Positions 12,401 to 25,761 of a stretch of 64,000 nt of DNA are shown here, piece after piece. The stretch covers positions 26,524,118-26,588,117 of the forward strand of contig CM033106.1 of assembly GCA_019321725.1 (NCBI GenBank), read 5' to 3'. The notes under the pieces were generated by a model. The model was not told where the DNA came from, did no database searches, and saw only the letters and a list, made by a program, of their open reading frames with translations. Numbering within the stretch: position 1 is the stretch's first letter; each line of letters begins with the position of its first letter. The stretch comes from Paulownia fortunei. Its lineage: Eukaryota > Streptophyta > Magnoliopsida > Lamiales > Paulowniaceae. A program made the position numbers and the translations under genes.

Positions 12401-15400
12401 TGCAGACAAAGGTGTCAAGCATGAAAATCATTAAACCAAACCTATGAAGGATCATTATCAGGATGATGGATGACAAGTACATAACAAGCACTATCACTCA
12501 CATTTCAGGGAAATTATTGCCTGAAGACGAACATCCTCGTGAAAGTATGTTGAATGCCTAACTAAAATCTTCAGGGTCTCCTCTATGTACCTTAATTTCA
12601 AATCAAGGATCCAAATATAATGATTTTTGCCTCTCTAAGCCAATATATATATATATAACTACATATGGAAGAAATCACAAAGGATACGGTGCATAGGAAC
12701 TCTTTGTGTGCAGAGCAAATAAGCCAAGAGCTTGAGTAGCAGCTGCTTTTTCATCCAAAACACCTGTTCTTACACTAATATTACGAACTCGCGGTTCATC
12801 ATGCGCTTCATCATCAGATGAGACACCACCAAATCCATTGACATTTTCATCCTCATCAGAATCATCAATATCCACAGCAGAGCCATCATCAAGGTTGCAG
12901 GAGGAAAAAGCCAGAGGAACTACATGTGGGAGGTACTGTTCCAACATGCAGCGCATACTTTTAGATGTTAGAATTCTATTGACATGACTGTTTCATGGAA
13001 TAAATACTACCTGAGTAAACCCATCGTCTAAAAGTTCCGCGACATTGCTGAAGAATCCATGAGTGTACTCCCGAAGCTCACTGAACTCCAACCCAAAACC
13101 CTGAAATAGCAAATCCCTAAATCAAAAATCCCAAGATGATAAATTCTGGATATTAAAGAGTGACAGAGTTAATACAGATATTGCAGCTTCAATGAAGGCA
13201 GGGAAAATTGGTTCCATTCTTGCCCTCCCAACAGACATGGCAACTATTCCCGTCAACTCAGTCGCCCTTGCTCGTGACCGGAGGTCTTCATCATTTGTAA
13301 GCACCATAAAGATTTTCATCAACTCAAGAACCCTTTCAGCATATGGAACAAAAGCTTGTTCTGCAGCAGATGCAACTGAACCGATTGCAGACTACAATAA
13401 CAGCAAGCAAAATGTTGAGAATGATGACTATTTTAACAATTTGGAACACTAAATTGCCAATGCACAAACACCGTACCATGCACGTCTCCTGCAAATTACG
13501 GGGACTACTTTGGAGGGCACCAAGTAATTTTCCCATCAAAGGATCCAGAAAAGGAAGAATTTCTTCGCCCATGTTCTCACAAAATGCTGCCAATGCATAA
13601 TATGACTTCTCCTGTTAAAAAACAAGTAAAGTATTGTGAGATTAAGTAAAGAGAGAATCCAATAAAGACCAACTAAAAGTTGTACCATGCGTTTACCTTA
13701 ACTTCATCGGATGCATCCTCTAGGGCATTCAAAATACATGGAAGAACAATTTCATGGTGAGATACAATCTCAGGCTGCAGATGCTCAGCGAATTGACCAA
13801 GTGCAAAGGATGCAGCCCCACGTACCATTTGTTCAGGATCTCTAAGAGCTCCCAAGACCATACGAAGGATAGGTTCCAGTTTGTCTTTCATTAACTCCAA
13901 ACAACCCTCTGAAATAACACCTAAAGCTGTAACTGAAGCTTCTCTGAACTTCGGATTGGCATTCTGACTGCTTATAGAAGCAAACTCAAAAACAGGAGGA
14001 AATACTTGCTTTGACAGATTTAAAGCCATTGTATCAATAACTTCTGCAGCAGCTCGATCAGGTGCAAGATCATCATCTTCATCCCGGTTAGTTGATTCTG
14101 CAAGTAATGGGCACATAATTTGCAGGATTGGCCCAACCAACTTGTACTTTTTGAGGGAACTTGATTTATATCTTGCAAGCCATGAAATTATTTGAATAGC
14201 CTATCATACAAGGGGCAATCAGAAGTCAAGGCACATATCAGGCATAGAAACTTCAATTTTATTTATTTTTTTATTGTTTGAAAAAATAAGCATTACCCCC
14301 AATGAGTAGAATGCTAAAATAGGTAGAAAGTATCATAGTAGGTGCTGCTAACCTGATGGCGTGTATTAGATTCCAGATTAGGACTTGCACAAACTTCAAG
14401 AGAAAATTGAACTATGGCTTTTACAGATTCCCCAAGAAGAGGAGCAGGAGACTCAATTAACTCATCAAATATCTCGAAAGCAATCACAGCAACATCATCT
14501 TCGCCAGAAGCAAGGCATTGCCTCGATACATTCAAAATGCTGGGAATAAACTCTCGGAACTTGATCTGTAAGATATGAGCATTAGCAATAAAATGTAATC
14601 TAGAAAGCAATACCTCATTGAAAATATGTAACTGAAAAGGCCAGACCAGCCTATCACTCAGGTTAATAAAGCCCGATTTTCACTATTTATAAGGGTAGCA
14701 ATGGTTATCCGTTTTAATATCAGTCATACTTCCAATTGGCATAACCAAGATGAATATGATCACCAAAAAAGAGCCATTATATATCGGAGTCTAATTTATC
14801 GTCTTTTTGTTGTAACATACAGTAATTTATTTGCAGTATGATCGAATCCATAAAAAGTAAATAGTGCAGAGAAAATTAAAACTCACTACTTCTGCCTCAT
14901 CATGAGTGAACTCCAAAAAAGAACCAACTGCCCTGATACAACAAAATGCAAAATGACTAAGCACCTTGCTCAATTATCTCAAAAAGAATTAACATTGTCA
15001 AACAAATCTTCAAGCAGAACATTACTTGAGAGCAGCAACTCTAACGCGATTACTGGTCTCATCTTGTAGGCACTTAAGTAGCAGAGACTGCAAATCTGTA
15101 AAATATGGGCGAAACGAATTGCCGATTGTTTCGGTCAAGGAGCTGAAAAGTATCAATGCCACCTAGGAGGAACAAACAATTCTTTAGCTTGTTATAGTTG
15201 GCATGTATATGAAGGTGAAGATAAAAGAACAGCGAAAAATGAGAAAAGCTAGATTAAGTAGATAAGCTTAAAGATATCAAGTTTAGCTTATCACTTTAAA
15301 ATTGAAGTTCAAATGCATATTTTGATCTAGTAAGAAACGGGGATCAAGGAGTTTTGCATCAGCACATATGGGCATGTTCTCCAAATAGATGCAGCCAAGT

Positions 15401-17190
15401 GATGGTGCAGATCTATGTCAAACTGTTAAAGTTTAAGGAGTTTGTTCAACTTCTGACAGTTTACATAGAAGATGGAGAAACATTTCGGCTTTTTTTAGGT
15501 TGTCTTTACTTAGGAAAAGAGCAACGAGGAATAGAATAAGGAAAACAAAAAAGAAAAAATAAATGGTGATCTGAGAAGTTGGAATTCCTGTTGACCATGA
15601 TAGTAAGAGAATGAAAGAAGAAATGCTCATAAGAATTAAAAACAGAAAACTGCTGCGTGAAAAGGAGAAACCAATTATGTGCTTTCAGTCCACAGCCTGA
15701 TATAATTTCACTTCTTTTAGTGTGTAAATACAGTTAGGAATATTGTTATCCAGTTTTCACATCTCGGTTTATGCAGTGAATATAACTTGACACACAAGAC
15801 CAAATTCACACTGTTGTTACAAAAGGTGACTTAAAAACAAAAAAGAAACAAAAAAAAGGACATAACTCAAGATCAGGCGGACAGTTAATGGAGTATCCCA
15901 ACCAAAAATTATAATGAAAAGAAAATGGTAGCTTAACAAAAGAAGGGACTTTAGAAGCAATTCTGCAGAATACTCCAAGAGTGATAACATACTTCTCTAT
16001 GCTCTTCCTGTGCACTTTGACTACATTGGAATAGAAATGGCAACAAATCAGGCCATTCTCCAGCTGGGACAGCATATTTTGCAATGATACTCACCACATT
16101 TGCACTAGCTCGCCTCACTGGTGGGCTGCCAAAATGTGCAAGACATGAATCATTCTGATCATCAGACCCTCAACCAAAGAAGTGAATATCTTCCAGTAAC
16201 ACCACATACAAACTAACTTGAAGCACAAATGGATTCACACAAAGCATCACGACTCTGAAACTTTGAAGGAAGACAAGAAATGCCAAAAATTATTCCCCTC
16301 AATGTAACTATGATATTGTATTGGTCAATAGACACAAACGCCATTAAAATTTTGAATTGCTTTATAGATAGTCATTCCAAGGACTAAAAGGGGCCAACCA
16401 TATAAAATTCATTGCATGACACTGAAAATGAAAACTGCTCAAAATAAATACTCAAACAATTATGATTTGCAAGATTCCTAGGAAAAAAACATGTAACAAC
16501 AAACCAGGGTTTACTTCAATTCACTTCAAGAATTTGATACAGAATTAAGAACGACACCCTATTGGTGAGAAAACCAACTGTTAGAAAAGTATGAACTGTC
16601 AAAACATGAGTAAATATGAATTTTGAGAAAAGATTATGCAATTCAGTATACAAAGCACAATGATAGTGTCTGGTAGCATGAAAAACAGGCTTTGAAACAA
16701 ACATTATCAAATACTATTACAAATTCAGAAGGAATCAATTCCAACAGTTAATTATAAGAAGCTTTCAACCAAAAATAACTAAAAACAAAAGAATTCCGTC
16801 CATCAACTCTGACGTATTAAGCCAATTAAAGAATCAGCAGGAAATTTCTTCAAAAAATCATAAACTACGCAGAGAAATTGAAACTGAATCAGAAAAATAT
16901 CTGCGGAGGCCGAACCTGTGTTCCACAGTAATGCTTTCAACGAGTGATTGCTTGACTAGCTGACGGAGCTGCGGTGATAACTTGCCCCAGTGCCCGGTGA
17001 TCTTCTTGCGGAGGAGAACAGCGGCGAGCTGACGGACGTTGGGGGTCTTGGCCGTGCGGAGGTGGTGGACCAGAGCCGGAACCACCTGCGGATCCTTGGC
17101 CAACCGCTTAATCTGATCCTCCGCCTGCCGCCGGGCGTCGTTGTCCGGCATGAGGAATTGAATCAGCAGAAGCTCCAGCGACTGCGCCAT
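9467..17190 (-). CDS. IPO4: Importin-4 (importin-beta family nuclear import receptor)
   Basis: The product is an all-helical HEAT-repeat karyopherin that carries cargo through nuclear pores under Ran-GTP control; family members import histones and ribosomal proteins. Coding exons (5' to 3'): 17190-16916, 16125-15993, 15162-15026, 14932-14887, 14565-14353, 14200-13697, 13611-13477, 13391-13176, 13100-13011, 12935-12688, 12590-12502, 11837-11797, 11475-11445, 11344-11222, 11116-10899, 10805-10710, 10622-10510, 10135-10000, 9921-9817, 9667-9467. They sum to 3150 bases, or 1049 aa, the usual length for plant importin-4. It begins MAQSLELLLIQFL with the N-terminal Ran-binding region. Two acidic stretches, in exons 10 (DIDDSDEDE) and 15, are typical of the family. 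A GTG 12 bases upstream is in frame, but ATG 17190 is the family start. No frame breaks were seen. The 3' end faces the duplicated spacer, and a broken copy of exons 18-19 lies at 1620-1875. Confidence 0.95.
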
Positions 17191-17260
17191 TTGCACACTC
17201 ACTGCGTGTTTGCTGCGTGAGAGGAGGAGGGAGGGAGGAGGCTAGGGTTCCTTGTTTTTG

Positions 17261-17269
17261 CTTTATATA
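17261..17269 (-). promoter_or_regulatory. TATA box of the importin-4 gene
   Basis: TATATAAAG reads on the minus strand about 70 bases upstream of the start codon. It is followed by a CT-rich leader and an ACCCTAGCC motif, a common arrangement in plant housekeeping and ribosomal-type promoters. Confidence 0.6.
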
Positions 17270-20052
17270 CAAGGAAGGGGCAGACGGCGGCGGGGGTTTT
17301 ACTGAGAAGTGGGGGCAGAGTTGTGGGGACGGGTTTTTTGGGGTAGTTTTTTTGGGGCGGGTTGTGATGGTGCGGGAAATGTTGTCGGCACGCGCTTTGC
17401 ACGTGATGTGTTTGTGTTAGTCTGAGTGATTACACATTTGGTCAAATAGCAATTCATCCCCTTGAGTTTACGGATTTCGCTCTTTACTCCCCAGAATGAA
17501 GATAAATGAACTTCAACCCCTGAAATCATCTTTGCCATACACTTTACTCCCTAGTCAACTTTTTGGAATTTTTTTTTTTTAACTTTTTGGAAAATATCTT
17601 GCCAATGATTCTTTCGGCAAGGGGTAAAGTGTTTTCACAAATCAATCGGTGGTGATGATAAAAGTAATTTTAAGATGTAAATTAGATTTTATAAAAATAA
17701 TAATAGGATAAATTACATTCTATTTAAATGAAATATGATGAATTGTAGCTGATAATATATTTTTCTATTATGTATTTCCAACGAAAATAATTTTTAAGAT
17801 TTGAACAGTTTTCTTGATTTTGTGAGATGAACATAAAATTAAACAAAATTGGGAAATTGAAATGATATTTTTAGTATATAGTCAAAGTCCGTGTGTATTT
17901 AGTGTAACCAAATAAAATAATTTTGACACATATTTTTCTATTATTAATATCAAGTCAATGCATGAGTTTTTATACATATTTCAATCAGTGCCTAAGTTTT
18001 ATCGTAAATATTAAATTAATACGTATCGGATTAATTCCATGCAATTCTCAATTCATAAGATTTTATAATTGAATATATTTTTTAAACTCTAATTTAATTT
18101 TAGTTATTTATTTAATTTTTCCAATATATTTGTTTGACTAAGTAAATCCTATGAATATGATAACACGAGAATAAAATGAAGTAACCAAATAAAAGAACAT
18201 TAAAATATATTTTGGATAGCCTTAAAATTAAAATTCATGCCGATTAAAATTTAAATTTTAAAAGTTGAAATTTTTAAGAAAAAAAAAACTGACGATTAGA
18301 GAAATATTTGTTTTGCTTTTGTTGCATATTCTTCCCACACTTTATTTAACAATGTACAATCAATCAAATGAAAGATACAAAATAATTAAAAATAATTAAA
18401 TAATTTACTTCAGCGAAAACTTCACCTTAAAATTTTTAATAATGAAAAAAATATTAGAGGTAAATAGAGTTTAAAATTTTATATGCCTCATTCTAAGAAA
18501 CTTAAATGAAAAATAGATATATTTTAAAACTTTATTAAATCGGCACCATCCTTCCAATATATATCAATTTTTATTTATATCAAAACTCAGGTATTAATCA
18601 AAGCATTTATAAAAACTCATATAACAAGTTGACCTTATATCAATAGTAAAAATATTTTTGCTTTTTAAACAATTTTCAACTTATGTGAAGAAAAAATAAA
18701 ACTTTTTGAATTGAAGTATAATAAGAACAATAAAGACAAAGAGGCGCTATTTACTATGCTATAAATAATATTTTATTTATCTCATTAACAACGTAATTTA
18801 TATATCAAACCATAGTGCTTGTTGTTTTTGTATATTTTTATTAAAGTAAAATTGACAAAAATCAATTAAATTATTCCATATTACATTAAAACAAATAGTT
18901 AAGTTCAAGTAATTACAATAATTAGATATTTGATTTTGAATAACACATAAACTCAAAATTATTAGAGAATGAATGTGGTGGCTTAGTAAAACTCTAATAT
19001 TGCATTTAAATAGTAATAAATAAAACATGGGACACCATATTAGAATTAATAATGCGCCATAATATGGAGATCATTCGCTTTAACTTCTTGTTTTAAACTT
19101 TCAAACAGTGAAATTTTTAAACGAGATTTTATTAGTATTATAATTTAGGATATTTCAATTTTTGCCCTTTTTTATTTTTTTCTTGGAGGCTTTTCCCTTT
19201 TTTATTTTTATTTTAAAAAATATGATCTCACACTATTAATGCATGTGTCCATAGTATTTAACTACTACGTATTAATTTTAATATAAATACTATAAAATTA
19301 ATCAAAACCTTTATTTTCTCGATCGTTATTTAAATTCTATATCTAATAAAAAAGGATCAACAATTTTGGAACGAAGCAAAAAGAAAAATGATAAAAAAAA
19401 TTAAATTAGATGTGATAATGGGTGAGTTTAAATTGGATCACCCTAAACTTGTTTTTGCTTGAAATGAATTTTTTAAGTTATAAGCGAGTTTTGAACGAAT
19501 TTTAATTTTTAATTTTTAAACTTTTCTTGTCATGATCCCACCTATTTTTTTTTTGTTTGTTTATTTTTAATTTATATCTATTTATATAATATTATTTTTA
19601 AAAGTATATATTTTAAAAAAATTAATTATATTATTTTAATAATTTTAAAGTTGTAAAGGAAGTGTAATTTAGTGAATCTGAAATAAATCCAAATTTAAAA
19701 AAAGAAAATTATGGAAACAAATCTCGAAGTTTGACCCAACCCCCAAAATCCGTATCCAAAACCAACGCCAAGCCCGTCCAACCCAATCTAGAACTCATGC
19801 GCGTTTACAATAAGCTTCAGTCATGACCTGCCAAGTGCGACTTTAAGTCATCCCCATCCCCTATCGTGAAGAAAGCGCGAGAACCTCTTCCCTTCTCGTC
19901 TTCTCAATTCTTTTAAAATAAAAAACGAAGAAAAGCACAAAAAATCCGAGGATCAATTAACAGCGATCGGCTCTTCATCTTCCTGATCTTTGATCGTACA
20001 ACTAGTCTGCTTCACCGCCAATCTCTCTTCAATATTTCCACGCTCAGGGGAG
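17270..20052. other. Divergent intergenic region
   Basis: Separates two divergent genes. The first 300 bases have moderate GC. From 17.6 to 19.7 kb the sequence is strongly AT-rich with no gene visible. Bases 19730-20052 are richer in GC and C/T and look like the promoter and leader of the next gene. Confidence 0.6.
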
Positions 20053-23000
20053 ATGAGGAAACGGACGGCGTTGGTATGGGGCGTTGCAATCGTATGTTTC
20101 GTAGTACTAATGTTAGTCACTCCGGCAATTCCCCAGTCCCAAGAATACCACGATTTCGCCGATAATCGTGAATTCTTTGGTAATTTTTTGTTTTCCTTTC
20201 TTAAGTTCTGTTTTTTGTTAGTGGTATTTATTTATTTTTATTTTCTCGTTAGTTTTTCATGGTTGCTTTATCTGAATTAGGAATTTATAGGAATAGAATA
20301 GGAGATGTATCCTTTTTCTGTGTATTCAGTTTTACCTCACTTGCTATTTTTCTCTTTGAAGTTTTATTGGGGGACTTAGTATGTGCATGTATGGTATATG
20401 CAGATAGTTGTTGCACTGTTGTGGTGACTTGTATTTATCTGATCACAGTTTGATAGATATTATTTTCTTGTGAATGGTAATATGATTGCTATTGTAAATT
20501 AAAATATATGCGAACTTTGGTTGTTTTCTACTTCCTTTTTCAGAAAGTTTCTGTGTTAAAAGTGGTACTGAATGTAGTAATTACTTATTCATGATGCAAT
20601 ACTAGAAATGGTGCTATTATTTTTGGTTATTGTCACTAAATATTGTTATAACTGCTTCAAAGAAAGTCGTAGTTACCAAACCCGTCTGCTTTTGTTTGCT
20701 TTTCATTTTCAGGAATGCCAAATGCGTTGAATGTGATTTCCAACTTCCCCTTCTTTGTTGTTGGTCTAATAGGCCTTGTACTTTGCTATTACGGGAACTA
20801 CTTTAAGCTAAGGTATAACGATTGTTGTTATCTTATCATGGTGAAGTAGCATACTTTTGATGGTCATTTGCAGCAATTTCTGACTGTTATAATTTTCTCT
20901 GTATGTGTATGTGCAAAAAGCTTGCCGGGTGAGCTTTGCGGTTGGACATTTTTTTTCATTGGTGTGGCAGCAGTTGCTTTTGGTTCCTCTTACTATCACC
21001 TCAAACCTAATGATGCTCGCCTTGTGTGGGATCGCTTGCCGGTGTGCTTTTATGCACTGCGAACTGCATGACTTGCCATGTTTTATTTGATTTCAGTTAT
21101 TTGATTGTTTTTGTTGTATAGCAAGGTTAGTCATTAACACTTGAAATTTGATGATCATAGATGACTGTGGCATTTACATCAATCATTGCGATCTTTATTA
21201 TTGAGAGAGTAGATGCGCGTAAGGGAACCTTGTCCATTATCCCCCTCCTCTTGGCTGGTATAGTCAGCATTTTATATTGGAGGTAAGCATACTTGTTTAG
21301 TTTGAGAAGATATCCTTGTTGGTAATGATACATGGTCTTGCTTGTTTTAGTTGGTAAAGCAATGTGCTTGTCACCAATTTTCCTGAAATCCGCCAATTTG
21401 GTTATGTATTGATATAAAGTTCACAGAAAAAACGTAAGAGGCTATTCCTACATATTATACTTAGTTTAAACTTGAATCATTTGATTAAAAGATATAAGTT
21501 GATGGTCAAGCAGGATAAGATTTTACAATGTATGTAGACCTCTGAGTCTCGAGTCTGTTGTGAAGCCTTTGTATAATATCAAAATTCTGCAAACTGGGAG
21601 TTCGCTAAATGGTTGCTATACTACAAAAACAGATCTTGTACAGATTGTTTTGGATTGATACCTTGCTTCCTCAGCATAAGAGCTACTTAACTTTCTTTTG
21701 TTTGTAGGTTTTTTGATGACCTCCGTCCTTATGCTTTGGTCCAGTTTGTTCCATGTATAGCAATACCAGTAATGGCTATATTATTGCCTCCCATGTACAC
21801 ACATTCTACATATTGGCTTTGGGCAGCAGGTTTGTATTGTTTATTGCTAGTGTCCCTAATGAGTTTTTGACATGCTGAGTAAGGTTTGATTGTATTCGCA
21901 GGGTTCTATCTCCTAGCTAAGATTGAAGAAGCAGTTGACAAACCTATTTATAATTTGACTCACCATATTGTGAGTGGGCACACACTTAAGCATTTATGTG
22001 CTGCTATGGTCCCCGTATTCTTGACTCTTATGCTTGCAAAGAGGGAGGTTGCAGAGGAAAGGTATTGTTTTCTTCTGTGATGCTCTTATTTTGTGCAAGT
22101 ATAATATGTGACCTTGAGAATTTTACTTCTCCAGTAGTAATGTATGATGCAGACATGACGGCTATTTTATAAAAGGCTGTATGAGGAAATTATAAATGGT
22201 CTTTTTCACTCAAGCACACAATCTATATTTCTATGGAACCTAAGGAGTGCAGTTCCTGTGCAAGAAAAACAAAAGATCAATCCTAACAAACACATACTTG
22301 CATGCGCATTCCCACATACACATGCAAACACATGGAGATATGTGCACAAACTGAACACACACACACACTTGAATAGCCACATTTAGTTATTTGACTTGAG
22401 GCCAAGTTGTGCGTGTTTGTCTGCAATCTTGAACTTTCTTCAGCCACGACTGCAATTTATATTGTCCCTGTGCTAGGACACTGGACCATGTGACCATGCT
22501 TATCATTTTTGGCTACTAGTAACTGTATCTACAAATGAGTTTAATGTAAGCAGCGTAGTCCAATTAGGAAAATGATATATGAAGACATTAGAATTGTAAC
22601 TATAATAGTCAGAAGTGTGTAATGCAGACAAAAGGAATTGGAACAATCATATGAAGCTACGAAACAAAGATGACTATTTAGTAGATGTTATTGTTTATTT
22701 GTCCAGAATTATATCAAGGCTCAAGGCCCATAAGAAAACCATGTGATAAACCTTGAAATGTTTCTTTGAGTTGCTTGACGTTCAACTTGATCGCAGCGGA
22801 ATGACAAATTGCCCGCCATGTACAAGGATTGGCTTTTTATTGTTTGTTGCGATTCAAATAGTTTGAGTTATAACTTGCTGATATTTGTGCTCGTTTATGG
22901 TTGCACATTGATGAGTTCCTTTTACCCTTTTCACTTCAGGCTCAGTTTACTACAGATGTGGAGAATATCATGGACCAAGGTTAAAGAAAATGGCAACAAT

Positions 23001-23054
23001 GTAGAGAATATCTCATGTACATATTCTGTCGTTCCTGTGGAGGAATCAAGATAA
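20053..23054 (+). CDS. CREST-type (alkaline ceramidase-like) multi-pass membrane protein
   Basis: Exons 20053-20179, 20713-20812, 20921-21041, 21161-21282, 21708-21829, 21902-22061 and 22940-23054 sum to 867 bases (288 aa). The protein starts MRKRTALVWG with a first membrane segment at about residues 8-26, and has several later hydrophobic segments. Motifs fit the CREST superfamily of membrane hydrolases (alkaline ceramidases, PAQR, Per1): Ser97/Ser98 and His101 in SSYYHLKPND, an Asp at 106 or 112, and His223/His227 in HTLKH. These would coordinate a metal within the membrane. It is not the AtACER-type ceramidase sequence itself. A substrate cannot be assigned, and lipid amide hydrolysis is inference. 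The C-terminal exon is hydrophilic and poorly conserved, so that splice is less certain. An upstream in-frame TTG is not used, and ATG 20053 has an AG-rich context. Confidence 0.87.
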
Positions 23055-24434
23055 TTTTTACTAACTTGCTGTTTTCTGTGGGAAAAAAGATGTACTTGGA
23101 TATTATAGAGGACGACATGTAGAAAGCACCGAAACATTACTTCAAGAACTGTGACTTTGTACATAACAACTTGTACTCTATAACACATTGTAGTTCTTAT
23201 AGACAATGCTGGATTAGCTATGACTTGAATTAGGTAAATGTCTCAATATTTTCTCTGGTGAATCACTGCTTTCACATGGAATTCTGAATGTGAATTTTTG
23301 TAATCAAGTGAGATCAAGGGACTCAGTCACTGAGAACCCAATGCAGGCTGTTGACACCCCATTGTCATTCATAGGAAGGTTATCTCGCTCTCCCTGATGG
23401 GTGCCTATTAGTAGAGTTTCACGTAACTAATGCAAAATTGTCTCAATCATTTGTGTTGTATGTTGTCCGCCCGAAGAGAGAGAAAATTTGGAATTACAAA
23501 TATTTTTCTCGTTATTTTTAATTCTAGTATATTTTAAGCTTAATTCATGAGGTGTAGAAAAATATTTCAATCATGACTCATATATTTAGTATATTCTATT
23601 ATCTTGTATTAAAAAAGGTAACGAAGTTGGCTTCTTTCAAATAATCTTCTTCTTTTTCAATAAAGAAAAAATTGGGCCACCTTTCATATCCTATGCTTTA
23701 GGAATGGGACTGAAATAGCACCATAGAAGAAAGAGTAGTGATGTAACTGAGTACCAACTACCAAATTCTTACCTAGATTCTAGATATGGTCGGACTCAAT
23801 TTGATACCACTTATAATAATCTGCATTAAACATTTATATATTTGTTAAAGTGGCTCTCATTTAAAAAATTTTGTTACTTTAAGTTCGGATTCGAGAAAGG
23901 ATAAAAGGTCAAATAAGAAAATATTAATATGAGATTTTAAGTTTACTATAACAATTGTGTTATATTTATAGATATGGAACATGTGCAGGGCACGTGAATA
24001 TTGGACATACGATATCATCTTAATTCTTGATAGTTGCACACATATCATGATATCAATGATCATTGATCAAGTCAACCTATGATTCCAAACCAATTCAGTT
24101 AATGGCCCTTATTAGGAGTACGTGAACTCTGACTTAATGAGTAAATAAAATTAATTATGAAAAATATGCAGTAAAAATAATTCTTTTACACATCAAATTG
24201 TAACCAAAACAACTATCTTTTGATCATTATCAAAATAAGAGGCTTCTCTCCGCTCTCAAATGCTACTGTCAAATCAAGGAGCCTTCAACGGCGAATTGCG
24301 TGGGGAAATATTGAATCATTCATTTGCATCAACATTATGCTGGTGTACCAAATGCATTGGATGCTTGGGCAATTGTCTGGTATAGCTGAAATGAAAAGAA
24401 ATATTTAACTGCGATTCATGACAGCACAGCAACA
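23055..24434. other. Intergenic
   Basis: Begins with the probable 3' UTR of the membrane-protein gene (to about 23.3 kb). A less AT-rich patch at 24235-24420 just before the tRNA has no gene that I recognise. Confidence 0.5.
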
Positions 24435-24520
24435 GGGGTGGTGGCGCAGTTGGCTAGCGCGTAGGTCTCATAGCTTGTTGAGTGATCCTGAGGTCGAGAG
24501 TTCGAGCCTCTCTCACCCCA
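24435..24520 (+). tRNA. tRNA-Met (CAT, elongator) with intron
   Basis: The acceptor stem GGGGTGG pairs with TCACCCC and is followed by discriminator A. The D arm includes box A (TGGCGCAGTTGG). The T arm GAGAG-TTCGAGC-CTCTC includes box B. The anticodon CAT sits in CTCATA, followed by an intron of about 12 bases (GCTTGTTGAGTG), the known position in plant elongator tRNA-Met genes. Upstream CAA-type triplets and a downstream T-rich tract (from about 24525) fit RNA polymerase III start and stop signals. CCA is not encoded, as expected for a nuclear gene. Confidence 0.96.
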
Positions 24521-25386
24521 CTAATTTTATTTTTCAGTAATAAATGATTTTTCTTGAAAAAGTATAATTCAAACAGTAATTACTGTAATTTTAAATCACT
24601 TATATAAAAAATAATCAATAGTAAATACTGTAATGTTAACACTGAAATATGTTATTAAATTAATTGCAAATTTTTGAGTCTAGATTTTATTAATTTAAGT
24701 GATCCTCTGCCGATTTCTTTTTTCCATAATTCTGCATTCCCCTTTGATGACCAGATAATGCTGGAGGAGTCTCCTAATTCCAGATCAAAATCACTTTAAT
24801 TGACATCATTACCCCTAAGTCAATGTCAAAATATGTCATTTTTATATATTTGTGTGTGTTTATCGTGATATTGTAATAGAAGATGTAATATTTATACGCA
24901 TGGGACAATTTTATAAAATGTAAAATAAAATTTACCTCTTAATATTTATCTCCATTTTACAAATTTGACATTTTAAGAGGGAATATTTGTAAAATAGAAA
25001 CACTTCAATAAAGTGTTTGTAATTTATAAATTTAAATAGGTAACTTTTGTAAATTGATCAAATCTTAAAAATAATTTTTATAATTAATCTAGCTCTTTTT
25101 TAAATGCATCGGGCTTTGAGCAGTTTGAGGAAATATTCCACAGATTTCTTGTAATACAATTCATATTGATTATATTAGTATTAATCAAGATTTTCCTAAT
25201 TTAAGTGATCCTCTGCAGATTTATTTGTCAATATTTGAATTTGTGCATCCCCCTTTTATAATTACTTCTCAATTTACATAATTTCACATTAATTGCTTCA
25301 TTAACCACCTTTTCCCCCATCTACCTATATATAATGAGTCCAATTAAAGCATGAAAATCAATTTTCCAGAAAAAGAAAAAAAATAA
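24521..25386. other. Intergenic, promoter side of the first defensin-like gene
   Basis: Contains the promoter-like segment repeated upstream of both defensin-like genes. The copy belonging to the gene at 25387 lies at about 25185-25380 and includes TATATATAATGAG at 25326. Confidence 0.6.
24667..24815 (+). repeat. Relic of the defensin-like gene promoter, no gene attached
   Basis: TTAATTTAAGTGATCCTCTG and the following CATTCCCCTTT resemble the blocks at about 25198-25260 and 28450-28515 that precede the two defensin-like genes. No signal-peptide or cysteine exon follows here. Confidence 0.55.
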
Positions 25387-25761
25387 ATGAAAACAATGAA
25401 AGTTGCAGCAATTTTGATGTTTTTTGCATGATCCTGGTCTCCAATCTACCTAGTATGGTTTATGATTTTCTGCATTTATATTAATTTAAAAAAAATTATT
25501 TCGATCGTTGATTATTTATTATTATTTACTTTTTTCACGATCCATTACTTTTGAAAACAATAACGATACTGTAAATTTTTTTTTTTAGGTATCCAATCGC
25601 AACCAAATTCGTGCACATTTAAAATAAACATGCCAAATTGCGAGACGAACAGATGCAGAGATACATGCAAAGACAATTTTGGGCAAAACCTATATTATTT
25701 TGCCTGTGGTTGTGCTGCATTTTACAAAGATACATGTCTCTGCAAATACGAGTGTCATTAG
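25387..25761 (+). pseudogene. Defensin-like peptide gene, frameshifted in the signal peptide
   Basis: Two exons as in plant defensin genes: a signal-peptide exon (25387-25452) and a mature-peptide exon (25589-25761). Compared with the intact paralogue at 28671, the signal exon has a run of six T where the other has four, so MKTMKVAAILMFFA is followed at once by TGA. The next in-frame ATG leaves only about nine residues before the splice, too short for a secretion signal. The mature exon is intact. It has nine cysteines with spacing C-x8-C-x4-C-x3-C-x12-C-x-C-x7-C-x-C-x3-C, the eight-cysteine plant defensin pattern plus one extra. The difference is two bases in a homopolymer, so a recent lesion or an assembly error are both possible. 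Confidence 0.75.

Noticed and set aside
24220..24408. 62-codon frame just upstream of the tRNA
   Set aside because: No family resemblance and no splice context. It could be a relic, but nothing supports a gene.
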